This document shows, in pieces, positions 7,434 to 14,556 of a DNA stretch of 21,557 nt. The position numbers were made by a program, and so were the translations under genes. How positions within the stretch are numbered: position 1 is the first letter of the stretch; each line of letters starts with the position of its first letter. The notes beneath the pieces were generated by a model. That model was not told where the DNA came from and made no database searches. It saw only the letters and a list, made by a program, of their open reading frames with translations. The DNA comes from DATGUN01 sp035301285 (GTDB lineage Bacteria; Bacillota; Bacilli; Bacillales; Amphibacillaceae), in contig DATGUN010000025.1 of the NCBI GenBank assembly GCA_035301285.1, positions 1-21,557 on the forward strand. Direction: 5' to 3'.

Positions 7434-8390
7434 GTGTTGGAAATGACAGCATGGAATAAAGAATATCTGGATGCCCTTGTTGCGCTTTGGAACCGAGAAA
7501 TGGGCGAAGATTTTCCAATGAGGAAGGAATTATTCATACAAAATAGTTTTGAGGATGTCAATATTTTATGGGATGGTTCGAAAATTGCACTTGACGACAG
7601 CGGAAATGTGATCGGTTTTGTCGTTTCAAAGTGTTTTCAGGATGATTCCGTTGACCATATGCCCGATAAAACAGGTTGGATCCAGGCGTTGGTTGTGGAT
7701 ACCCGTTCACAGGGACAGGGGGTTGGCACATATCTTCTTGAGCATGCTGAGGCATCGTTGAGAGGTAAAGGGATGCAACAAATACTACTCGGGCGCGATA
7801 CATATCATTATTTTCCGGGTGTGCCGTTAAAGTATGAAAAAGCGGCTCAATGGTTTACTTCAAAAGGATATGATAAACAAAAAACATATCATGACCTCAT
7901 TTGTTCTTATGACATGGATGAGGTGAAGAAGCCAAGTATTAGCGGTGTGCATTTTGAATGGCTTGCTGCAGATGAGCATGAAACATTGTTGACATTCATG
8001 CATCGATGTTTTCCCGGCCGCTGGGAATACGAGGCAAAAACATATTTTCAAGCAGGTGGAACAGGGCGTGAATTCGTTGTCATGAAAAGAGCGGATAAAA
8101 TCATCGGATTTTGTCGGGTCAATGATGCAGATTCCCCTATCATTGCTCAAAATGTATACTGGGCACCGCTGTTTGCGGAAGAAATGGGTGGTATTGGACC
8201 GCTTGGAATCGATTCCGCTGAACGGGGTCAGGGTCTTGGGCTGGCGATTGTGAAAGCTGGCATCGCAACATTACGTGAACGGGGTATCACGAACATTGTC
8301 ATTGACTGGACAGACCTCGTTGATTTTTATAAAAAGCTGGGCTATTCGGTGTGGAAGAGTTATGATTCGTATCAAAAGGAAATTTCATAA
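7434..8390 (+). CDS. tandem GNAT-domain N-acetyltransferase
   Basis: The protein has two GNAT folds in 318 residues. The N-terminal domain (about 1-160) has an acetyl-CoA motif A around residues 84-113 with SQGQGVGTYLLEHA. The C-terminal domain (about 170-318) has GPLGIDSAERGQGLG at 255-269 and a final DFYKKLGYSVWKSY strand-helix typical of GNATs. Both domains keep the Q-G-x-G pyrophosphate loop, so both could bind acetyl-CoA. The substrate cannot be read from sequence; the position after NagZ and a sugar importer suggests an amino sugar or wall-derived amine. GTG 7434 and TTG 7437 lie 5 and 8 bases after GAGGAG (7423-7428), and either may be the start; in-frame ATGs farther upstream lack a ribosome site. 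The 188-bp gap from the permease has no clear promoter, so cotranscription is likely but unproven. Confidence 0.85.
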   Translation: MLEMTAWNKEYLDALVALWNREMGEDFPMRKELFIQNSFEDVNILWDGSKIALDDSGNVIGFVVSKCFQDDSVDHMPDKTGWIQALVVDTRSQGQGVGTYLLEHAEASLRGKGMQQILLGRDTYHYFPGVPLKYEKAAQWFTSKGYDKQKTYHDLICSYDMDEVKKPSISGVHFEWLAADEHETLLTFMHRCFPGRWEYEAKTYFQAGGTGREFVVMKRADKIIGFCRVNDADSPIIAQNVYWAPLFAEEMGGIGPLGIDSAERGQGLGLAIVKAGIATLRERGITNIVIDWTDLVDFYKKLGYSVWKSYDSYQKEIS

Positions 8391-8532
8391 CCCATTAATC
8401 GGTAGGATACCTTTGAACACGGTATGATGTCGGCAGGACGTTGTGAAATTCGATATATCAATTTTTAAAAAAGACTATTTTGTAAAGGGGAAACAATGAT
8501 ACGATATCGATCGTGAAAGAGAAACGTTTGGT

Positions 8533-8568
8533 GGGGTACAGACCATACCGATTTCTGTACCCCGTTTT
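8533..8568 (+). terminator. terminator in the convergent gap
   Basis: A perfect nine-pair stem (GGGGTACAG at 8533-8541 with CTGTACCCC at 8555-8563) has a 13-base loop and is followed by GTTTT on the + strand. It lies about 140 bases after the acetyltransferase gene and 50 bases past the end of the opposing AroM-family gene. The - strand side lacks a tight T-run, so it may only weakly serve the opposing operon. No gene is seen in the rest of 8391-8618. Confidence 0.7.
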
Positions 8569-8618
8569 GATGGTGCGGACATATGAATGGATTTGCGAGG
8601 TTATCAGCGACGTGTTTT

Positions 8619-9311
8619 TTAAAATAGTGATGCCATTACACTGAAAACGATATTTCTTGATAAAAGGACCGGTTTTGATGTATGTGCTTGGGCTTTCTGC
8701 TTCATTTCCTCGGTATATCCCATGCAATCCAAGATGATGGCTTTTAAAGGCAGTTTATCCAATTCTGATATAGCGGTACTAAAATGTTCCTCATCAAAGA
8801 CGTATGGCGAACTGAACCGGCTGGTAGCAAAAAACCCGGCTTCACTCCATTTTTCCTTGATATCTTGTGATTGGCTTGGAAGCGGGATGACGACACCGAT
8901 TCTGCCCTGTTGAAAAAGTCCTTTCACAACATGGTTCAATAAGTAATCTGGATAAATAACCGGTCGATCGCTGTTAAATGAATCAAATTTACCTGTGCAG
9001 GCTAGTAAAATAAAGTCTACCTTCATGTGGTTCAGCGCCGTGACTTGTTGTTGTATGATGGGGAGCATCTTTTCTTTTGAAATAATCGCTTTCTCCCCAT
9101 TTTCGAGACGGGATACTAATGTTGTTTGCTTTTTTTCGGGAGCAAGTTTTTGAATATCCGTTTCTGTTTTACCATCAAGACCACCTTTTTCAACGATTGT
9201 CGTTCCGGACGGACAGTAATGTCTGATTGCCGGGGTCATATCAAGTCTTGGAGTCTGCCCTATCGTAATTAATCCGATCGTATTTTTTTCATGCTTGGTG
9301 TTTATGGTCAT
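8619..9311 (-). CDS. AroM family protein (Asp/Glu/hydantoin racemase superfamily)
   Basis: The 230-residue length is close to E. coli AroM. The family signature IGLITIGQTPRLDM is at residues 12-25. Two cysteines sit where PLP-independent racemases of this superfamily carry their catalytic pair: Cys105 in LLACTGKF and Cys196 in ILDCMGYT. The biochemical role of AroM proteins is not established; a racemase, isomerase or decarboxylase-type reaction on a small acid is a reasonable guess. ATG 9311 is chosen because GGAG lies nine bases upstream; longer readings run deep into the upstream gene. It overlaps the end of the preceding amidohydrolase gene by 23 bases, which points to translational coupling. 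It is the last gene of the - strand operon. Confidence 0.88.
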   Translation of the reverse strand: MTINTKHEKNTIGLITIGQTPRLDMTPAIRHYCPSGTTIVEKGGLDGKTETDIQKLAPEKKQTTLVSRLENGEKAIISKEKMLPIIQQQVTALNHMKVDFILLACTGKFDSFNSDRPVIYPDYLLNHVVKGLFQQGRIGVVIPLPSQSQDIKEKWSEAGFFATSRFSSPYVFDEEHFSTAISELDKLPLKAIILDCMGYTEEMKQKAQAHTSKPVLLSRNIVFSVMASLF

Positions 9312-10449
9312 AGTACTTTTCTCCATTAATATAGGTACGTAGTATATTAGAGTGTCTGTCGAACGGGTGGTGCGACCAAATGACAAAATCAGCATCCTTA
9401 CCCGTTTCAAGTGAGCCGACACGATCGTCGATACCTGTCAGTTTAGCTGCTTCACTTGTTATGGCTTTTAAAGCTTCCGTTTCATCCAACCCGTTTTTGA
9501 CTGCTTCGGTTGCACAAATGACCAGGTAATTGATAGGCGTGAAAGGATGATCTGTCATGATGGCAAACGGAATTCCCATATCGTGGTACATTTTTGGACT
9601 TCTGGCTGTCGCGTTACGGGTTTCATATTTTGATGAAGGTAACATATACGGACCTAATGTGACGCTCACACCGCTTTTTTTGATGGCTTCCAACATTAGG
9701 TGTCCTTCTGTACAATGTTCTATCGACAAAGGCAGGTCAAACTCTTTGGCTATTCGTAGGGCAGTGGCAATATCGTCCGCACGATGTGCGTGTAAATGAA
9801 GCGGCATCGATCCATCCAATACTTCCACAAATGGTGCAAGCTCGGTCCGGTCTGTTACAGCTGCTTCCCATTCAGTATCTGAGAGTGCACTGGCTCGTTT
9901 AAAGCCATGACGTATGATATCTGCAACAGCCATTCTTGTATAGGGTGTTTTGTGCTGATTCTGGCCGAAAGTATTTTTTGGATTTTCACCTAATGCGCCT
10001 TTCAGACCGCTTTTTTCTACGAGTATCATTTCCTCCAAATAGTTGCCACCCGTTTTTAAAATGGTCCAGACGCCGCCGATTGGGTTTGCACTGCCAGCAC
10101 CGGTCTGCACAGTGGTCACACCGCCTTTTCGAGCTAATTCAAATGAAAAGTGATTGATATCAATGGCATCGATAGCCGACATAAGCGGGGTATATGGTCC
10201 AGAGTATTCATTGGCATCATTGATCTGTTCATTGATTTCGCCCCAAATACCGACATGTGTGTGGATATCGATCAAGCCGGGTGTAATATACTTACCATTT
10301 AAATAATGGACATGGGCATCAAACGGTGCTGTGGAATGTGAGCAAATGTCTATCACTTTACCATCTTCGACCCAAAGATCCGCATCATCCAGGACCGTAT
10401 TGTTGGCATCCATCGTCAAAATCGTTGCGTTTTTGTAAATATTAATCAT
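9289..10449 (-). CDS. metal-dependent amidohydrolase (imidazolonepropionase-like), intact HxH
   Basis: A 386-residue cytoplasmic amidohydrolase-superfamily enzyme of the COG1228 kind. After a small beta-sandwich (residues 1-55), PGLIDIHTHVG at 57-67 gives the metal ligands H63 and H65. Later candidate ligands are His218-His222 (LHLHAHRADD), His245 (IEHCTEGH) and Asp300 (IMTDHPF). The C-terminal GSLETGKDADFVIW is the standard closing strand of the fold. Such enzymes open cyclic amides or cut C-N bonds in amino-acid-like compounds; the real substrate is unknown. Its ATG overlaps the stop of the upstream paralogue (ATGA), with GAGGAGG ten bases before it, so the pair should be made in similar amounts. 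The AroM-family gene overlaps its 3' end. Confidence 0.9.
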   Translation of the reverse strand: MINIYKNATILTMDANNTVLDDADLWVEDGKVIDICSHSTAPFDAHVHYLNGKYITPGLIDIHTHVGIWGEINEQINDANEYSGPYTPLMSAIDAIDINHFSFELARKGGVTTVQTGAGSANPIGGVWTILKTGGNYLEEMILVEKSGLKGALGENPKNTFGQNQHKTPYTRMAVADIIRHGFKRASALSDTEWEAAVTDRTELAPFVEVLDGSMPLHLHAHRADDIATALRIAKEFDLPLSIEHCTEGHLMLEAIKKSGVSVTLGPYMLPSSKYETRNATARSPKMYHDMGIPFAIMTDHPFTPINYLVICATEAVKNGLDETEALKAITSEAAKLTGIDDRVGSLETGKDADFVIWSHHPFDRHSNILRTYINGEKYYDHKHQA

Positions 10450-11543
10450 GATATTTTCGCCTCCTCAAAAACATTCGTCCCTTTGATCCAGGTTCGGATC
10501 GGTTTTGCGGTTAAATCAAGGGGATGTGCGTTCCACATCACCAGGTCGGCTTGTAATCCTTCTTGAATACTTCCTGTCAGATGGTCGATATGAAGTAACT
10601 CTGCGGCATGCTTGGTCAGTCCGTTCAAGATGGTTTTTTCAGATACGCCTTCTTTCAGTGCAAGGGAACCTTCCAGCGCTAAATGCGAAATTGAACTTGT
10701 CGGGTGATCGGTTGCGAATGTAAATGGTACGGGAACATCAGCTAATGTGCGATATAAAGAAGGATGCAGATTTCGAATGTCGTATCGATCAATTGCCCGG
10801 AAACATGGTCCGCCTATAATGGCGTCTGGTTGTGGCAATGTCGGGTTGAGTGCCATTCCATATTCAGTCGCATGGACAAGGATGAATTCCATATCATGAT
10901 CTTTTACGATCCGTTGTGCTGTCTGGATATCATCAGAACGGTGTGCACGAATAAATATCGGTTTGTTCATGGGTGCCTCTACTTGATTCAATTCCGAAAG
11001 CGCATTTTTGAGTTTATGGGCAATCCCCATCCGGGTAAGGGGTGCTTTTTGATGTGTCCAATAGGCGTTTTTAGGAGTGTCCCCCATTGAAAAGGAATAA
11101 CCAAATTGTTCGTGTATGACCATTTCATCCACTGTTTTTCCATGTGTATGAATGACCGCAGTTTGAGCACCGATGACATTTTCAGGAGATGATACGATAT
11201 GGGCGGTGGTTACGCCGGATTTGACCGCATCATTAAATGCTTCATCAAAAGGATAGATGCCATCCGAAACGAGCAATTCATAGCCTTTTTTGGAATGGGG
11301 TTCATAATCATCGCTTCCTTGCCAGCTGATGCCTTTTTCTTTCAGACCGAGTTGTGAACAGGTATCAATGAACCCGGGGGTTATATATGTATCGGATCCG
11401 TCGATTGCCTGGCGATTCTCTGTATCTATCGATCCGGTATAAATATGTTGAATGTTACCTTCGCTTAAGAGAAGATTCTTTTTTTCGAATTGCCCTGTTT
11501 TGCTGTTATATATGTTTGCGCCGTTAATGGTGGTTTCTATCAT
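10446..11543 (-). CDS. amidohydrolase paralogue lacking the HxH metal motif
   Basis: This 365-residue protein has the same fold and layout as the downstream amidohydrolase. The motif after strand 1 reads PGFIDTCSQLGL (residues 56-67), so Cys62 and Gln64 replace the two metal-binding His. His201 (IRAHRSDD), His224 (VHATEYG) and Asp279 (FATDHPT) are kept, as is the closing GSIQEGLQADLVMW. It may be a mononuclear enzyme or a non-catalytic partner of its paralogue; the frame is intact over its full length, so it is not a decaying gene. ATG 11543 is chosen because GAGGG lies about eight bases before it; a longer reading from 11597 would start inside the upstream terminator. The last four bases overlap the start of the intact paralogue. 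Confidence 0.88.
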   Translation of the reverse strand: MIETTINGANIYNSKTGQFEKKNLLLSEGNIQHIYTGSIDTENRQAIDGSDTYITPGFIDTCSQLGLKEKGISWQGSDDYEPHSKKGYELLVSDGIYPFDEAFNDAVKSGVTTAHIVSSPENVIGAQTAVIHTHGKTVDEMVIHEQFGYSFSMGDTPKNAYWTHQKAPLTRMGIAHKLKNALSELNQVEAPMNKPIFIRAHRSDDIQTAQRIVKDHDMEFILVHATEYGMALNPTLPQPDAIIGGPCFRAIDRYDIRNLHPSLYRTLADVPVPFTFATDHPTSSISHLALEGSLALKEGVSEKTILNGLTKHAAELLHIDHLTGSIQEGLQADLVMWNAHPLDLTAKPIRTWIKGTNVFEEAKIS

Positions 11544-11575
11544 GTTTTTCCCTCTTTTCGCTTGGTTATAGAAAG

Positions 11576-11601
11576 AAAAGCAGGGAGCAGTCCCCACTTT
11601 T
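11576..11601 (-). terminator. terminator between binding-protein gene and amidohydrolase pair
   Basis: On the - strand, AAAAGTGGGGA and TCCCTGCTTTT pair over 11 positions (two as G-U) around a CTGC loop, followed by TTTTCTTTC-like T-rich sequence. On the + strand the two wobble pairs become A-C mismatches, which fits a signal used only in the - direction. It should end most transcripts after the binding-protein gene, with some read-through into the enzymes. Confidence 0.75.
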
Positions 11602-11642
11602 CAAGTCAGCTAGTATGGTTTGTTATCCTTCTAATCTGCCAT

Positions 11643-13247
11643 TCAGTTGTCCAACCAGACATTTGTACCATTCGGATCGACGATGTTGATGCTCATGTCA
11701 GGCGCTACATCGAACCCATTCACTTCTGGGGTGATGGCAGCAGTCGATTCTTGGTTATCGATTTCTATCCTGGTGTAGTCTTCCATGATGAGTTTGTTCG
11801 CTTCTTGATATAATTCTTTTCGTTCATCTTGATCAACGGTATCTTCCTGTGCCTTGTCCAGTAATTTGTCGACATCCGGATTATCATATCCTCTGCCATT
11901 TCCAAGGGAGCCGATCTGATCAGAATGGAATGTTTGGTTCAGGAAGAAGTAAGGATCCGGATACCACGTCCATCCCCCGATATTCATGGGCGCTTCACCG
12001 TTGGACACGGTGTCGCTGAGTGTTCCCCATTCAGCCGTTTTGATCTCTACATCGATATCCAGATTTTCTTTCATTTGATTTTGAAAGATGGTTGCTGTTT
12101 CGACACGCGATTCACCGACGTAGATTTCCGTTTCGAAACCATCTGCATAATCGGTTTCTTCGAGGATCTGCTTTGCTTCTTCCGGATCATATTCAGGTTT
12201 GTATTCTTCCAGTTCATCACTGTATCCCCAAGATTCTTGCGGGATAGGGGAATAAGACACGCTTGCACCCCCATATTGGTTTGCTCCTTCAACGAGTTCT
12301 TCAACATCTGTCGCTTTATAGATGGCCTCACGCACTTTCGGATCAGACGTCGGACCTTTTTCGTTGTTCAGATCTAAGTAGGTCGTTGATAGAGCAGGTG
12401 TTGTCAGTAGTTCTAGGTCATCGTCTTTTTCGATGATTTCCCTGTTCTGGCCTTTGATATCCGTTGCTATATCTATATCACCCGAACGGACAGAGTTCGT
12501 CATCATAGTCGGATCGGAAATGATTCTATAACTCACACCGTCGAGATGTGGGGAGTCTCCCCAATAATCACCATTCTTTTTAAGATCGACTTGTTGATCG
12601 GTTTTCCAGTCTTCTAGCGTGAACGGCCCTGTTCCGACTAGGTGGGCACCGAATTCATCTCCCCATCCTTCTACTTCTTCTTCCGGGATGATGATATTTC
12701 CGGGATCCGTTAACATCGCAAGCAGGGCTGCGTTTGGTTCTTCCAGATGAATGGTCACTTCGTTATCGTCAGTGACTTCTACATGATCGACACCTGTCAG
12801 GCGGTTCATGGCAGAATCTTCTGCGGAACGCTCCAGACTGTATTTAACATCTTCTGCTGTCATTTCGCGGCCATCTTGATATTCGCCAGGTTGAAATTGT
12901 ACGTCATCCCGTAGTGTAAATGTATAGGATTTCATATCCTCTGATATATCCCAATCCGTTGCAAGAGCGGGGGTGAAGTCACTTTGGTCCTCGTTATAGA
13001 CAAGGAGTGTATCACCGATTGAGCGCATGATTTGCGATTCATAAATGCCGGTATAGGCAATCGGATCTAATGTATTTGGATTAGCTGATAGCCCGACCTT
13101 TAAGGTGCCACCATCTTCCGCTTCTCCGGATGAATCCGTGCTATTGTCATTATTGGGTTCGGAGTCAACAGCACATCCGCTTAAAAGAAAAATAGCCATA
13201 AAAAATGAAAAGATTGTGAAAACTTTACATAACCGCTTTTGTTTCAT
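11643..13247 (-). CDS. peptide/solute-binding lipoprotein, family 5 (DppE/OppA type)
   Basis: A 534-residue extracellular binding protein for a peptide-type ABC importer. The signal (residues 1-24) ends in the lipobox LLSGC with Cys25 lipidated. A polar, acidic linker follows to about residue 45, then GGTLKVGLSANPNTLDP, the standard opening of family-5 binding proteins. FTPALATDWDISEDMKSYTF and LRDDVQFQPG are further family hallmarks, and GTGPFTLEDW marks the middle of the fold. It is very acidic. AAGGAGGAG sits before the ATG. The matching permease and ATPase genes are divergent, across the 13248-13590 control region, so the importer is encoded on both strands. Cargo cannot be read from the sequence; the enzyme genes on both sides suggest an unusual peptide or peptide-like compound. 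Confidence 0.92.
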   Translation of the reverse strand: MKQKRLCKVFTIFSFFMAIFLLSGCAVDSEPNNDNSTDSSGEAEDGGTLKVGLSANPNTLDPIAYTGIYESQIMRSIGDTLLVYNEDQSDFTPALATDWDISEDMKSYTFTLRDDVQFQPGEYQDGREMTAEDVKYSLERSAEDSAMNRLTGVDHVEVTDDNEVTIHLEEPNAALLAMLTDPGNIIIPEEEVEGWGDEFGAHLVGTGPFTLEDWKTDQQVDLKKNGDYWGDSPHLDGVSYRIISDPTMMTNSVRSGDIDIATDIKGQNREIIEKDDDLELLTTPALSTTYLDLNNEKGPTSDPKVREAIYKATDVEELVEGANQYGGASVSYSPIPQESWGYSDELEEYKPEYDPEEAKQILEETDYADGFETEIYVGESRVETATIFQNQMKENLDIDVEIKTAEWGTLSDTVSNGEAPMNIGGWTWYPDPYFFLNQTFHSDQIGSLGNGRGYDNPDVDKLLDKAQEDTVDQDERKELYQEANKLIMEDYTRIEIDNQESTAAITPEVNGFDVAPDMSINIVDPNGTNVWLDN

Positions 13248-13326
13248 AAGTCTCCTCCTTGGTTTATTAATTCACTATATGAATCGATACATCAAATATT
13301 GAATTTATATTACGATATCACATGCT

Positions 13327-13355
13327 TATATAAAATGTAAAGAGCCTTATGAAAA
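13327..13355 (-). promoter_or_regulatory. candidate promoter for the peptide-binding-protein operon
   Basis: On the - strand TTTTCA (13355-13350) and TATATA (13332-13327) are 17 bases apart, about 75 bases before the start codon. Both match the sigma-A consensus only partly, so this is tentative. The perfect palindrome GAAAATTTTC (13351-13360) covers the -35. An ATTCA-5-TGAAT inverted repeat (13270-13284) lies in the leader. Confidence 0.4.
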
Positions 13356-13490
13356 TTTTCTGTATGCTTTTAATTTTTTTATTGATATTTTTATGAAATG
13401 GATGATTGTTGAGTGAAACGTTGACACTAATATTATCAGGTTTTGTATGATAGTGGAAAAACGTTGATTGTTAAGGAATGAAAATTTTGA
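13349..13490. promoter_or_regulatory. divergent control region with repeated ATGAAAATTTT boxes
   Basis: The 343-bp gene-free stretch 13248-13590 separates divergent operons. ATGAAAATTTTC (13349-13360) contains a perfect ten-base palindrome, and ATGAAAATTTTG recurs at 13479-13490, exactly 130 bases away; one copy lies near each operon's predicted promoter. The core resembles GAAAT-N-ATTTC-like operators described for IclR proteins, and an IclR gene lies in the same cluster. AAACGTTGA also occurs twice (13416-13424 and 13459-13467), 43 bases apart. Operator function is inferred from placement only. Confidence 0.4.
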
Positions 13491-13503
13491 GACTACTCGG
13501 CTA

Positions 13504-13532
13504 TTTACAAATCATGAGGTAAATGCTAAACT
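13504..13532 (+). promoter_or_regulatory. candidate sigma-A promoter for the dpp operon
   Basis: TTTACA (13504-13509) and TAAACT (13527-13532) are 17 bases apart, giving a start near 13539 and a leader of about 52 bases before dppB. An inverted repeat ATTTAC-10-GTAAAT (13503-13524) overlaps it and could be an operator. A second, less well spaced option is TTGACA (13421-13426) with TATGAT (13446-13451), 19 bases apart. Confidence 0.5.
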
Positions 13533-13590
13533 CTTTCTAATTCACATAGTAAACCAGTGTTTTATAAAAAAGTGATAAAGGAGGGACAGA

Positions 13591-14556
13591 ATGGCAAATT
13601 ATATTTTCAGAAGAATCTTAAGTATGATTCCCACTTTGCTGATTGTTGCAGTCATTGTTTTTTTGATTACACGTATGATTCCTGGTAATCCGGCTGCCGT
13701 CATGCTCGGGCCACAGGCAGGAGTAGATGAGGTTGAGAAACTGACCGAACAATTAGGTTTGAATGATCCGCTCTATAAACAATTCATTGACTACATCGGA
13801 GGGCTGTTGCAAGGTGATTTCGGTAATTCGCTTTCCTATCATCAACCGATCGTCAATTTGATTTTGGAACGTTTTCCGAATACATTGATTTTAGCTGTCA
13901 GTGCGTTGATGATTGCGTTTATGGTGGGCGTGCCAGCGGGAATTCTTGCTGCTTCCAAGCAAAATTCCATTGTTGATTATTCCATTACGGGACTCTCGTT
14001 GATCGGTGTATCAATGCCGATCTTTTGGCTAGGGGTGATGCTCGTCCTGTTTTTCAGTGTTGATTTGGGATGGTTCCCTGCAACGGGAATGGGTCCGATC
14101 AATGAAGGGTTTGGATCGTTCATCAGTCACTTGATTCTCCCGAGTATCACACTTGCGACGATACCGACTGCGACATTCGCACGGATCACTCGATCAAGTA
14201 TGTTGGAAGTTATTTCACAGGATTACATCAAAACAGCTCGTTCCAAAGGGCTCAGAGAGTTTATTGTAATCGGGAAGCACGCATTCAAGAATGCATTGAC
14301 ACCGTTACTTACGGTCGTTGGTCTGCAAATTTCACTTTTACTTGGAGGAGCAGTATTGACTGAAACGATTTTCAGTTGGCCGGGTATGGGATTGTTGATT
14401 ATTGAAGCCATTGAGAAACGTGATTTTGTTGTTGTACAGAATACCGTTCTATTTATTGCTTTGATTTTTGTAGTCGTCAATCTCATTATCGATATCTTGT
14501 ATAAAGTCGTCAATCCTAAAGTTGATTATTCATCAGGGAAGGGAGGGACACAATAA
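13591..14556 (+). CDS. dppB: peptide ABC transporter permease, DppB/OppB type
   Basis: A 321-residue inner-membrane permease. It opens with MANYIFRRILSMIPTLLIVA, the usual DppB start, then the first membrane helix and the family marker RMIPGNPA at 28-35. The large extracytoplasmic loop includes LGLNDPLYKQF. The ATPase-docking loop is at about 208-238 (DYIKTARSKGLRE, then HAFKNALTP), followed by LTETIFSWPGMG. AAAGGAGGG precedes ATG 13591. The stop overlaps the next start (TAATG at 14554-14558), so translation is coupled to the partner permease. It forms the channel for the solute delivered by the family-5 lipoprotein encoded on the opposite strand. Confidence 0.94.
   Translation: MANYIFRRILSMIPTLLIVAVIVFLITRMIPGNPAAVMLGPQAGVDEVEKLTEQLGLNDPLYKQFIDYIGGLLQGDFGNSLSYHQPIVNLILERFPNTLILAVSALMIAFMVGVPAGILAASKQNSIVDYSITGLSLIGVSMPIFWLGVMLVLFFSVDLGWFPATGMGPINEGFGSFISHLILPSITLATIPTATFARITRSSMLEVISQDYIKTARSKGLREFIVIGKHAFKNALTPLLTVVGLQISLLLGGAVLTETIFSWPGMGLLIIEAIEKRDFVVVQNTVLFIALIFVVVNLIIDILYKVVNPKVDYSSGKGGTQ

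Noticed and set aside
11925..12377. 150-residue + strand frame opposite the peptide-binding-protein gene
   Set aside because: It is antisense to a clear family-5 binding protein, its composition is skewed to Phe, Ile and Arg as expected from the complement of an acidic protein, and no ribosome site is seen.
13411..13426. possible cre box GTGAAACGTTGACA in the dpp control region
   Set aside because: Aligned on the central CG, the left half has three mismatches because it is one base short; only the right half fits. Kept as a low-interest repeat, not as a cre.
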